From positions 1 to 6,581 of the forward strand of contig JAHHUA010000097.1 of NCBI GenBank assembly GCA_020024235.1: DNA of 6,581 nucleotides, read 5' to 3'. Position 1 is the stretch's first letter; every line of letters begins with the position of its first letter. Shown here piece after piece: positions 1 through 6,051 of the stretch. Source of the stretch: Oscillospiraceae bacterium. Lineage in GTDB: Bacteria; Bacillota; Clostridia; Oscillospirales; Ruminococcaceae. The translations under genes were made by a program, and so were the position numbers. The notes beneath the pieces are model-generated. The model had not been told where the DNA came from. It worked only from the letters and a program-made list of their open reading frames with translations, and ran no database searches.

Positions 1-74
1 TTGCTGATTTTTTTGGAAAACAGATCGAAGAAGTTTTTATCCACGAAAGGGGCGAAAAAAATGAAAAAAAGTAA
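1..74 (+). CDS. C-terminal end of an Xre/Cro-type HTH transcriptional regulator (partial)
   Basis: The frame that begins at base 3 reads ADFFGKQIEEVFIHERG followed by EKNEKK and a TAA at 72-74. The pattern LADFFxxxIEEVFI is the usual tail of the very small (about 65-75 residue) Xre/Cro-family DNA-binding proteins of Firmicutes, where it follows the helix-turn-helix. The helix-turn-helix itself lies outside the window. The frame overlaps the start of the next gene (ATG at 61) by 14 bases, so the two are probably translationally coupled and the regulator may control its own operon. This is a family-pattern call from only 23 residues. It could be a different small regulator, but the coupled arrangement with a small membrane protein supports it. 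Confidence 0.7.
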   Translation, partial: ADFFGKQIEEVFIHERGEKNEKK

Positions 75-507
75 TTTAGCAACAGGTATTGTATATGTGT
101 TGATTGGTATTGGATGTCTACTCGTAGCATTGCTGACAAACACCAAGCTGGATAGTCTGCTGTTTGGCTTTGCAGGAGCTGGTATCGGTTCGGGATGCGT
201 TATAATCTGCAAATATTTTTACTGGACATCTCCTAATCATAAAACAGAGTATCAGGAAAAATTAAAAAAAGAACAAATTGAATTACACGATGAGCTAAAG
301 GAAAAGCTTCGGGACAAATCTGGTCGATATACATATGTTCTTGGACTGATGGTTGTTGGGATAGCTATTCCTGTCTTTGCCGTGCTGGATAAGCTGCAGC
401 ACATTGAGAATAGTTCTCTTCTGATTTTTTTCTTGTTTTTCTATTTAATTTTCCAGTATGTTGCAGGAGTTGTTATTTTCAAGTTTCTACTCAAGAAATA
501 TGAATGA
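61..507 (+). CDS. Small four-helix membrane protein encoded with an Xre regulator
   Basis: This is a 148-residue integral membrane protein of unknown function. Start ATG 61 is chosen because GAAAGGGG (45-52) lies 8 bases upstream; an in-frame TTG at base 1 would lengthen it but falls inside the regulator's coding sequence. Four hydrophobic segments are visible at about residues 7-26, 32-53, 90-109 and 119-142. Between the second and third is a highly charged, probably helical cytosolic stretch (about 59-89) rich in Lys and Glu and ending in LRDKSGRY. The C-terminus is basic (KFLLKKYE). Small Xre regulators in clostridia are often followed by uncharacterised membrane proteins of this size and shape, so a regulator-linked membrane sensor or stress protein is possible, but no function can be read from the sequence. 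No hairpin follows directly; the next one is at 696-732. Confidence 0.8.
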   Translation: MKKSNLATGIVYVLIGIGCLLVALLTNTKLDSLLFGFAGAGIGSGCVIICKYFYWTSPNHKTEYQEKLKKEQIELHDELKEKLRDKSGRYTYVLGLMVVGIAIPVFAVLDKLQHIENSSLLIFFLFFYLIFQYVAGVVIFKFLLKKYE

Positions 508-695
508 TCCGTTGTTTCTTCCCTTGTATTTGCCATTATGAGCCTTGAAGGGATGTATAAACAAAGGTGAAAACATATAAAAGGGAAAAGTGAATAGTCT
601 ATGTTATCAACGGTTTTGTAGGATTTCATGAAAGGCCTGCGGCATCTAATAATAGTAGATAAAAGCGAGTAGTACAAATTCTATTCCATAAAAAA

Positions 696-732
696 GAATT
701 GCCGATGTATGTAGCACACACATCGGCGATTT
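696..732. terminator. Bidirectional intrinsic terminator
   Basis: AATTGCCGATGT (697-708) pairs with ACATCGGCGATT (720-731) as a 12-bp stem with one G-U pair and an 11-base loop. Read on the minus strand it starts 6 bases after the stop of the gene at 738-983 and is followed by CTTTTTT, a good rho-independent terminator for that gene. Read on the plus strand it is followed by TTTCATTTTT and could also stop transcripts from the 61-507 gene, although that gene ended about 190 bases earlier. Confidence 0.8.
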
Positions 733-737
733 CATTT

Positions 738-983
738 TTAATTCAGTGGGTTATACTTTGTTATATTTTTTAGATATGCTTCCGTATCTCCGCCAAGGAT
801 CAAATCGGCGTACGCCACGGGATCAATGTAGATCAGGTGGTCCAGTTCAGACCGCTTGTACATATTGTCGGCTACCTCGTTCTCTACGGCAATGGTGTCA
901 ATGGAGATCATACTGCCATCGGCAAACTCCAGCTCCACGCAGACAGTGTCCATGTTAAACTCACAGGAAAGTAATCTATCCAT
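738..983 (-). CDS. Small DUF6061-like protein
   Basis: An 81-residue soluble acidic protein starting MDRLLSCEFNMDT. Its core, EVADNMYKRSELDHLIYIDP followed by VAYADLILGGD, matches my memory of the DUF6061 family, small clostridial proteins often found in accessory and conjugative-element regions; their function is not known. The ATG at 983 is preferred over an in-frame TTG at 998 because a weak GGAT (996-993) lies 9 bases upstream of the ATG and because family members begin close to the LLSCEYN-like motif. No signal peptide or membrane segment is seen. The gene is clearly GC-richer than the DNA on either side, suggesting a separate origin. It lies 104 bases downstream of the SUKH gene on the same strand, could be co-transcribed with it, and ends just before a strong terminator. 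Confidence 0.7.
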   Translation of the reverse strand: MDRLLSCEFNMDTVCVELEFADGSMISIDTIAVENEVADNMYKRSELDHLIYIDPVAYADLILGGDTEAYLKNITKYNPLN

Positions 984-1087
984 TTTATTTTTATCCAAAT
1001 TGTAATAGTTGAAAAAACAGAAAACTCCCGTTTAAATCACATTGTTATGTTCCCCTTTGTGTTTCTGATAATGACCGAAAATTGCTA

Positions 1088-1729
1088 TCAGTTCATTTCA
1101 TCCAGCATTTCTTCCAGATCATCATATTCATCACAGGATAATTTATCCATAAACACATCAAATCGATCTTCAATCAAGAGAAGACATTTTTTGATATTTT
1201 TATATGTGACAGGAATTGTTTCCTTTTCATATTCTTCCTTTAATTCATCTGTTGGATAAGGGAAATATACATTATTTCCTTCACGGAACTCATCCCCCAT
1301 AATTAATGTATGGTCTGCAATATAAACTGGGAGAGCTTCATCGTTCAAGTCGATTAAAACCGGATCTCCGCCAATAGTTGTTGCAATCACCAGAAATCCC
1401 CATTTTATCATGTAGCATCCCGGTGCCAAATTGAGATATTCCTCCCTAATTTCCATTAAATCTGCTAATGTAATGCCTGCATTGTTCATCGGAGCATTGA
1501 CCGGATTCAGCTCTTGATAAAACTGGATAAGCTGTGGTGGAATTTCGATCTCCTTTAATCCAGCCAAATCCTCTTTTCTCCATACCGCAGAATTGGAAAC
1601 ACAGATATTATAAAGATCTGTCAAGCTTTTGATTTCTTCATCTGTGGCCTTTTCAAAAAAAGGCGCACATTGTTCTTCGTCTACATCTGAATTATTTTTG
1701 AAATTTGTGTACAAGTTCTGATAATCCAT
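1088..1729 (-). CDS. SMI1/KNR4 (SUKH) superfamily protein, probable toxin-immunity protein
   Basis: A 213-residue acidic cytosolic protein. ATG 1729 is chosen because CGGAGAA puts GGAG at 1743-1740, ten bases upstream; an in-frame GTG at 1831 would add 34 residues of unlikely sequence with no comparable ribosome site. The order of elements fits the SUKH fold: an N-terminal helical part (about 1-55), then IEIPPQLIQFYQELNPVNAP (61-80), a LADLMEI helix (88-94), and the strand-rich part with WGFLVIATTIGGDPVLIDLN (110-129) and VYIADH (135-140). SUKH proteins commonly serve as immunity partners of polymorphic toxins delivered by Rhs or similar proteins. An Rhs core scrap lies 99 bases upstream on the same strand, which supports this role, but no toxin domain remains. 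The C-terminal 50 residues are very acidic. It may now be an orphan immunity gene. Confidence 0.65.
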   Translation of the reverse strand: MDYQNLYTNFKNNSDVDEEQCAPFFEKATDEEIKSLTDLYNICVSNSAVWRKEDLAGLKEIEIPPQLIQFYQELNPVNAPMNNAGITLADLMEIREEYLNLAPGCYMIKWGFLVIATTIGGDPVLIDLNDEALPVYIADHTLIMGDEFREGNNVYFPYPTDELKEEYEKETIPVTYKNIKKCLLLIEDRFDVFMDKLSCDEYDDLEEMLDEMN

Positions 1730-1827
1730 GCTTTTTATTCTCCGTTCTGTAATTTGTTCTATCAAAAGTGTAGTTATAATTAAATTGGAATAAGTGTTTG
1801 ATTCATAATAAAATTCCTTCGGACTGT

Positions 1828-1923
1828 TCACATCGTACTTATACCCATCTCGTCGCTGGCATAGTGGTAGTAAGTCCGTACCACATCTGTACTTCGGGCG
1901 ATCAGTTCCGTGGAGCGGATTAG
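1828..1923 (-). pseudogene. Remnant of an Rhs/YD-repeat protein core domain
   Basis: Read on the minus strand from about 1923, one frame gives LIRSTELIARSTDVV followed by RTYYHYASDEMG and then ISTM and a TGA at 1830-1828. YYHYASDEMG followed by a short polar stretch is the hallmark of the Rhs-repeat-associated core in clostridial Rhs toxins. The similarity stops abruptly after DEMG, where family members continue with a Ser/Thr-His stretch, so sequence has been deleted or the frame shifted: the other frame continues as GYKYDVNSPKEF. Upstream the frame closes at a TGA (1941-1939). The piece is GC-richer than the AT-rich DNA to its right, so the boundary near 1920 looks like a recombination joint. 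It sits just upstream of the SUKH gene, as the end of a toxin gene would. Confidence 0.55.
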
Positions 1924-2126
1924 AACAACAAAATTATATCAAATTGGTGGTTTTTCATATTGTTTATCAAAAATAATAATAAAAGTTCTGTCATATAAAG
2001 TCATACTTTGCCATTTTTTCATCTTAATTTACGGAATAGTGGCAAGTGTGGCTGTCTGTATATTTATTTTCCGTTATCTGCTTCTCTACCTAACATGAGC
2101 ATTTATTCCTGTATTTACTTAATTTT
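1924..2126. other. AT-rich stretch without a recognisable gene
   Basis: No gene is convincing here. On the minus strand an ATG at 2022 opens a 27-codon frame (MKKWQSMTLYDRTF...) ending at TGA 1941-1939, in the same frame as the Rhs scrap, but it has no proper ribosome site and I do not recognise it. An extended -10-like TGATATAAT lies at 1941-1933 on the minus strand, without a matching -35. A 62-residue plus-strand frame at 1910-2098 is hydrophobic only because the DNA is T-rich. The stretch is probably decayed DNA between the Rhs scrap and the promoter at 2127-2155. Confidence 0.5.
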
Positions 2127-2155
2127 ATTATAGCACATATATTTTGTAAAGTAAA
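2127..2155 (-). promoter_or_regulatory. Leftward sigma-A-type promoter with extended -10
   Basis: On the minus strand TTTACT (2155-2150) and TATAAT (2132-2127) are 17 bases apart, with TGTGC directly before the -10 giving the extended TGn motif. It points toward the Rhs scrap and the SUKH gene, whose ATG is about 400 bases further on. It begins exactly where the IS66-type scrap ends, so it may have been brought in at that joint. It is similar over 27 bases to the operon promoter at 6022-6051. Confidence 0.6.
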
Positions 2156-2156
2156 C

Positions 2157-2222
2157 CTATATGTTTCTGCATTCTTTGATAATATTCTGCCACCGATTTT
2201 GCTGTACCTCTTGTTTTACCAT
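2157..2222 (-). pseudogene. 5' remnant of an IS66-family accessory gene (TnpA type)
   Basis: From ATG 2222 the minus strand reads MVKQEVQQNRWQNIIKECRN and then I and TAG. The pattern MxKQExxQxxWxxIIxxCRxSG is the start of the short accessory protein that precedes the transposase in IS66-family elements, which continues with a helix-turn-helix (LTVxxWCxxNGI) that is missing here. AAGGTG (2230-2225) lies just upstream. The frame is lost after about 20 codons, where the leftward promoter sequence begins. The rest of the element is not in the window. The call is from a pattern of 20 residues. Confidence 0.5.
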
Positions 2223-2280
2223 TTACACCTTAACCATTTAATTTCCTACAATTTAGTTTTAGCCATACTATTTTGTCTAT

Positions 2281-2312
2281 TTAGAGTTTTTTGTACTTCT
2301 AAGTTACTCTAA
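2281..2312. repeat. Short inverted repeat after the ABC operon
   Basis: TTAGAGT (2281-2287) and ACTCTAA (2306-2312) are perfect 7-bp complements around an 18-base spacer, starting 10 bases after the stop of the ATPase gene. On the minus strand no T-run follows, so it is a poor terminator for the operon; on the plus strand it is followed by T-rich DNA but no gene is upstream. It may instead lie at the outer end of the IS66-type remnant. No better terminator for the operon is visible. Confidence 0.25.
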
Positions 2313-2321
2313 TTTGACTTT

Positions 2322-3299
2322 TTAGTATGATATTAAATCTGTTTTATCAATAGTAATTTTCACTCTGTCCCCCATTTTTTTATCTATAGTATTTTGAAAA
2401 ACTTCTGAAGTTTTTATCTCGCCTAAATTAGTCTTTACCTTATATAATATTGTTCCACTTTGCAAAATTATATCATTTATATATCCATCAAAAGTTATTC
2501 CCTCTTGATTTTCTTTTGCATTTAACCTAACTAATTCAGGACGAATATAGCAAGGTTTATCCTGATTTTCTAAACCTGTTATCTTATTATAATTTCCCAT
2601 AAACTCAGCTACAAAAGAGGTTTTTGGCATAGAATATAATTCCATCGGTGTACCTGATTGCTCTATTACTCCACCATTCATTAAATGTATAGTGTCTGAC
2701 ATTGTCATAGCTTCATCTTGGTCATGAGTAACAAAAATAGTTGTCATTTTCATTTCCTTATGAATTTCTTTTATCCTTAACTGTAATGCTTTACGAAGTT
2801 TAGCATCTATTGCAGAAAAAGGCTCATCCATAAGCAATACTTTTGGATTTGTTACAACACATCTGCAAATAGCCACACGTTGTTGCTCTCCACCTGAAAG
2901 TTGTGATGGATATTTTTTTTCACTGCCTAATAAATCAACCATTTCTAAAGCTTTTTTTATCTTATTATCAAGCTCTTTTTTAGTTAAATTCATTTTCTTC
3001 ATACCAAAAGCTATGTTATCATAAACTGTCATTGTTGGGAAAAGACTGTATTGTTGAAAAACCATTCCGACTTTTCGTGCTGATGGCTTCTTAAAAGTAA
3101 TATCCTCTCCATCAAGAATTATTTTACCGGATTGAATGGGTTCTAATCCTGATAATACTCTTAACAATGTACTTTTACCACAACCGGAGGGACCTAATAG
3201 TGTTACAAAACTTTCTTTTTCTATTGATAAATCAAAATCTTTTAAAATTTGTTGATTTTCAAAAAATTTATTTATTTTTTCAAAACTAATGTAAGACAT
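2322..3299 (-). CDS. ABC transporter ATP-binding protein with C-terminal TOBE-like domain
   Basis: A 325-residue ATPase that powers the importer from the cytosolic face. All catalytic motifs are intact: Walker A GPSGCGKST (36-44), Q-loop VFQQYSLFP (Q82), signature LSGGEQQR (134-141), Walker B VLLMDEP (154-160), D-loop SAIDAK and the switch His192 in THDQDEAM. After about residue 235 a beta-rich extension begins (MGNYNKITG, YIRPELVRL at 251-259), the pattern of the TOBE domain found in iron, polyamine and sugar ABC importers. ATPases that normally pair with nitrate/taurine-type permeases are about 250 residues and lack it, so this pairing is unusual. ATG 3299 is preceded by AAGGTGAG, which overlaps the stop of the preceding gene; the 9-base gap implies translational coupling. 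It is the last gene of the operon. Substrate cannot be read from it. Confidence 0.9.
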   Translation of the reverse strand: MSYISFEKINKFFENQQILKDFDLSIEKESFVTLLGPSGCGKSTLLRVLSGLEPIQSGKIILDGEDITFKKPSARKVGMVFQQYSLFPTMTVYDNIAFGMKKMNLTKKELDNKIKKALEMVDLLGSEKKYPSQLSGGEQQRVAICRCVVTNPKVLLMDEPFSAIDAKLRKALQLRIKEIHKEMKMTTIFVTHDQDEAMTMSDTIHLMNGGVIEQSGTPMELYSMPKTSFVAEFMGNYNKITGLENQDKPCYIRPELVRLNAKENQEGITFDGYINDIILQSGTILYKVKTNLGEIKTSEVFQNTIDKKMGDRVKITIDKTDLISY

Positions 3300-3308
3300 T
3301 TTCTCACC

Positions 3309-4319
3309 TTATTTTCCAAGTGCTTTATTCATAAATTCTGTTGGAATAATATTTTCAAATCCTATTTCTTTTGAAATTAAACCTTGAGATAAGCAGAAAT
3401 CCTCAACTGTCTTATAACCCTCCGGAACAATTTCTCCGGTTGATGAGAAAGATGATTTTAAAGTTTCATATTTGTATGTTAATTCTTCTTTTGTCATACC
3501 CTCAAACATAGGAATTAATAACTCAGCTAATTCTTCTGAAGTATGCTCAGATATCCATTTTAAAGCCTTTACATTTGCATTAACAAATTTTTGCACTATC
3601 TCCGGGTTTTTATCAGCAAAAGCTTTTGTACAAGTTGCAACAGTTGTTTGACAAAACTCACTTCCGTATAAGTCTATATGAGTTTGTTTATCTGTTGCGT
3701 CAACCAATATGTTAGCATCAGGTACTGTTTCTAATAACTTTTTCTTATTATAAATATCAAAGTATATAGCATCAAGTTGTTTTTCACCTAAAGCTGTAAT
3801 AGCAGCGGAATATTCCGTATTCATAAAACTTACATCATTTTCACTCATACCGGCAGCCTCCAAAAGTGAAAGTACAAATGAATATGGTGCTGATCCGGGC
3901 ATACCTGCAAATATTGTTTTACCCTTTAATTGACTGATATCTGTTATATCTTTGCTTGCTGCAAAACCAAAAGAACGATTATTTGTATTTGTAAAAAGCA
4001 TATATGACTCCATACCTTTATCATATGCTGTCATTATTGGCTCTGCAGATAACAAAGAGAAATCAGAATCTCCGGCATGCATTCCTTGAAAAGCTATTGG
4101 ACCATCTTTATAAATCATATATTTGGGTTTTAAACCTTCTTCTTCAAAATAGCCTAATAAATCAGCTGCATAAACAGATGCCCAAGCAATTCCTCTAAAC
4201 TCCGAAATAACTATTTCTGTTAATTCTTTATCTTTTGCTTTTGAATCGCAACCTGTAAATGTTACTGCCATTGAAAACAGCATTGCAGCTGCAATAATTA
4301 ATGACAATATTTTTTTCAT
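3309..4319 (-). CDS. ABC transporter substrate-binding lipoprotein, NMT1/THI5 (SsuA/TauA-like) family
   Basis: A 336-residue extracellular binding protein. A signal peptide (MKK, then a hydrophobic core at about 4-19) ends in FTGC with lipidation Cys24, a lipobox with Phe rather than Leu at -3. The mature part has the NMT1/THI5-like landmarks: ASVYAADLLGYFEEEGLKP (47-65), the DFSLLSAEP region (86-94), and LKGKTIFAGMPGSAPYSF (131-148), where this family contacts its ligand. Relatives bind sulfonates, nitrate, thiamine precursors, riboflavin or aromatic acids, so the substrate is open. AAAGGAAG (4333-4326) lies 6 bases before ATG 4319. It follows the permease gene by 32 bases and precedes the ATPase gene by 9, fitting one operon. 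Length is normal for the family and no lesions are seen. Confidence 0.9.
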   Translation of the reverse strand: MKKILSLIIAAAMLFSMAVTFTGCDSKAKDKELTEIVISEFRGIAWASVYAADLLGYFEEEGLKPKYMIYKDGPIAFQGMHAGDSDFSLLSAEPIMTAYDKGMESYMLFTNTNNRSFGFAASKDITDISQLKGKTIFAGMPGSAPYSFVLSLLEAAGMSENDVSFMNTEYSAAITALGEKQLDAIYFDIYNKKKLLETVPDANILVDATDKQTHIDLYGSEFCQTTVATCTKAFADKNPEIVQKFVNANVKALKWISEHTSEELAELLIPMFEGMTKEELTYKYETLKSSFSSTGEIVPEGYKTVEDFCLSQGLISKEIGFENIIPTEFMNKALGK

Positions 4320-4351
4320 ATTAATCTTCCTTTCATTAAATAACCTTTAAT

Positions 4352-5143
4352 TTATTTATTCAAAACCCCAACTGTTAATGATGTTTTAGAATGCCATTTT
4401 AATAACGATTTTTCTATTTTATCCAATGCATAATTTAAAAACATACCTACAATTAACAAAATTAATATACATGACATAACTCGTTTCATATTGAAATATG
4501 AAGTTGCATAGGCTATCATCCAACCAAATCCGGCTGATGCACCTATATATTCTCCAACTATTGCTCCTATCAAACTTGAGCTAACACCTGCTCTTATCCC
4601 GGAAATTATTCGTGGCATACAGCTTGGAATAACAACTTTAAATAAAATTCTAAATTGGTTTGATTCAAGTAAATTTGCTGACTCAATGAGTTTCTTTTCC
4701 ATATCTGCAATTCCGCCATATGTAGCAAAAAATACATTAAAAAAAACTGATAGTCCTGCTAAAAAAAATTTGGATTGCAATCCTATTCCAAACCACAAAA
4801 TATATACCGGAGCTAAAGCTAATTGAGGTATTCCGGAAATAGCATTTATTATCGGTGTGAAAGTTTTTCCAAGAATTTTAAATTGCGAAAACAAAACTCC
4901 CGCTGTAATACCGATTACACTTCCAAAGAAAAGTCCCACAAATGCCTCGTATAATGTAACTGATGCGTGTTTCCACAAATCTCCACTATATATAAAATCT
5001 ATTAAATCCTTGAAAATTTCTGTTGGATAACTTATGTAAAATGCTTTCAAATTACCGCTTTTAACCATAAGTTCCCATGCTGAGAGTAAAATTGTTATAA
5101 ATAAAAGTCTGATTATTAATGGTATTATTTCTTTATTTTTCAT
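4352..5143 (-). CDS. ABC transporter permease, SsuC/TauC (nitrate/sulfonate/taurine) type
   Basis: A 263-residue inner membrane channel subunit, of normal length for the TauC/SsuC type. Hydrophobic segments are visible at about residues 7-26, 65-87, 97-118, 125-145, 180-206 and 222-240. The cytosolic coupling loop that docks on the ATPase is recognisable as LIESANLLESNQFRILFKVV (152-171) and the following IPSCMP, though the usual glycine of the EAA motif is replaced by Glu160. GEYIGASAGFGWMI (197-210) matches the conserved end of the TauC-type domain. ATG 5143 starts 11 bases after the DUF169 stop, behind only a weak GGA (5152-5150), so its translation probably depends on coupling to the upstream gene. 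As a single permease gene it would act as a homodimer. Confidence 0.9.
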   Translation of the reverse strand: MKNKEIIPLIIRLLFITILLSAWELMVKSGNLKAFYISYPTEIFKDLIDFIYSGDLWKHASVTLYEAFVGLFFGSVIGITAGVLFSQFKILGKTFTPIINAISGIPQLALAPVYILWFGIGLQSKFFLAGLSVFFNVFFATYGGIADMEKKLIESANLLESNQFRILFKVVIPSCMPRIISGIRAGVSSSLIGAIVGEYIGASAGFGWMIAYATSYFNMKRVMSCILILLIVGMFLNYALDKIEKSLLKWHSKTSLTVGVLNK

Positions 5144-5154
5144 AATTTTTCCGT

Positions 5155-5940
5155 CTATTTTTCTCTCATAAAATATGCTTGATTTAAATTTATATTACTG
5201 CCATCAAGATTAGTTTCTGCTAATCGTTTATAAATTTGTTCTTTCTTTTCATTGCGTTCTGCACCATTAGCAGTTTCAAAAATACCATCACACAACGAGA
5301 TAAATTTTCCATATGGTATACCTAAAGCTATTTCTGTATCGCTCCAGCCGGCATAATATCTTGTTCCTGCACAAAACATAGATATATTCATACTATTGGT
5401 TTCAAATGGATAAGCAGTACATTCTGAACAAATTGCTTGATTTCCTGTCATTTTAAAATTGCATTGAGTACCAAACTCATAAGTATAAGCCTGAATAATT
5501 CTCATTGCATTGTATGAATTTGTTACCATAATTACAACATCTGGTTTTTCTTCATATTTCTCAAGTGGTGCTATCATTGCCCCATAAATTTTATGGCTGC
5601 AAAAAGTCATATTATTTACTTCATTTTTAGCAACTGCTAAATCTTTATAAAGTCCAAAACTTAAATACTCACAACCGGTTTTAAATCTCTCTGATGGTTC
5701 TTCTAATCCGATTGCTCTTGAGCCTCCGCTGCAAGCACAAAACTCTAAATTGGTTTTCATGCTATATCCATGAGTGGCTAATTTAACCATTACACAATAA
5801 TTCATTGGGATTTTTGCTTGCTCTGCAGGACATTTATCATAATCTTCTTTTGTAAACAAAAATTTTATGCCAACAACTTTTCTTTGCATATCTAAAATAG
5901 ACAATAGTTTTTGCAAAGAATTTTTACATATACATTCCAT
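5155..5940 (-). CDS. DUF169-family cysteine-rich protein, first gene of the ABC operon
   Basis: A 261-residue soluble protein without signal peptide or membrane segment. The stretch FCAGTRYYAGWSDTEIALGI (189-208) with IPYGKF and the early VVGIKF (22-27) fit DUF169 (COG2043), a family of unknown biochemistry seen in archaea and anaerobic bacteria. There are 13 cysteines: C3, C5, C37, C49, C68, C70, C90, C114, C160, C171, C174, C190 and C217, including CAC at 68-70 and CSEC at 171-174. Such a set could hold a metal, an iron-sulfur cluster or a bound cofactor, which is inference. Start ATG 5940 is supported by AAAGGAAG (5956-5949) 8 bases upstream. As the operon's first gene, closest to the promoter and probably coupled to the permease, it likely handles the transporter's substrate or senses it. 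Confidence 0.85.
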   Translation of the reverse strand: MECICKNSLQKLLSILDMQRKVVGIKFLFTKEDYDKCPAEQAKIPMNYCVMVKLATHGYSMKTNLEFCACSGGSRAIGLEEPSERFKTGCEYLSFGLYKDLAVAKNEVNNMTFCSHKIYGAMIAPLEKYEEKPDVVIMVTNSYNAMRIIQAYTYEFGTQCNFKMTGNQAICSECTAYPFETNSMNISMFCAGTRYYAGWSDTEIALGIPYGKFISLCDGIFETANGAERNEKKEQIYKRLAETNLDGSNINLNQAYFMREK

Positions 5941-6021
5941 TTTACCAACTTCCTTTTCATATTTTTTTAATTTAAATAATATTTTACATTTAAAATTCTT
6001 ACTTATGAATTAACCTAAATA

Positions 6022-6051
6022 AGTGTAGCACAGTTATTTTGAAAAGTACAA
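6022..6051 (-). promoter_or_regulatory. Probable promoter of the DUF169-ABC operon
   Basis: On the minus strand TTGTAC (6051-6046) and TACACT (6027-6022) are 18 bases apart, with TGTGC directly upstream of the -10 supplying the extended TGn element. Transcription would begin near 6015, leaving a leader of about 75 bases before the DUF169 ATG; no riboswitch-like fold is evident in it. The -35 lies within the left arm of the inverted repeat at 6047-6082. Confidence 0.6.

Noticed and set aside
441..677. Minus-strand 78-residue open frame
   Set aside because: It overlaps the end of the membrane protein gene antisense, has no family-like pattern and no convincing ribosome site.
984..998. TTG start at 998 for the DUF6061-like gene
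   Set aside because: The ATG at 983 has a weak ribosome site at good spacing and gives the family-like N-terminus.
746..1259. Two plus-strand open frames (746-958 and 1047-1259)
   Set aside because: Both are antisense to the DUF6061-like and SUKH genes, have biased low-complexity composition and no recognisable motif.
1729..1831. GTG start at 1831 that would lengthen the SUKH protein by 34 residues
   Set aside because: The extra residues have no SUKH character, part of the stretch continues the Rhs scrap in another frame, and the ATG at 1729 has a clear GGAG at the right distance.
1910..2098. Plus-strand 62-residue hydrophobic frame
   Set aside because: Its hydrophobicity follows from T-rich DNA; there is no ribosome site and it crosses the Rhs-scrap boundary antisense.
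4004..4198. Plus-strand 64-residue frame
   Set aside because: It is antisense within the binding-protein gene, which is intact and well supported.
5941..6015. Riboswitch in the operon leader, suggested by a thiamine-precursor-like binding protein
   Set aside because: The leader is only about 75 bases, almost all A and T, and shows none of the conserved TPP motifs or a terminator fold.
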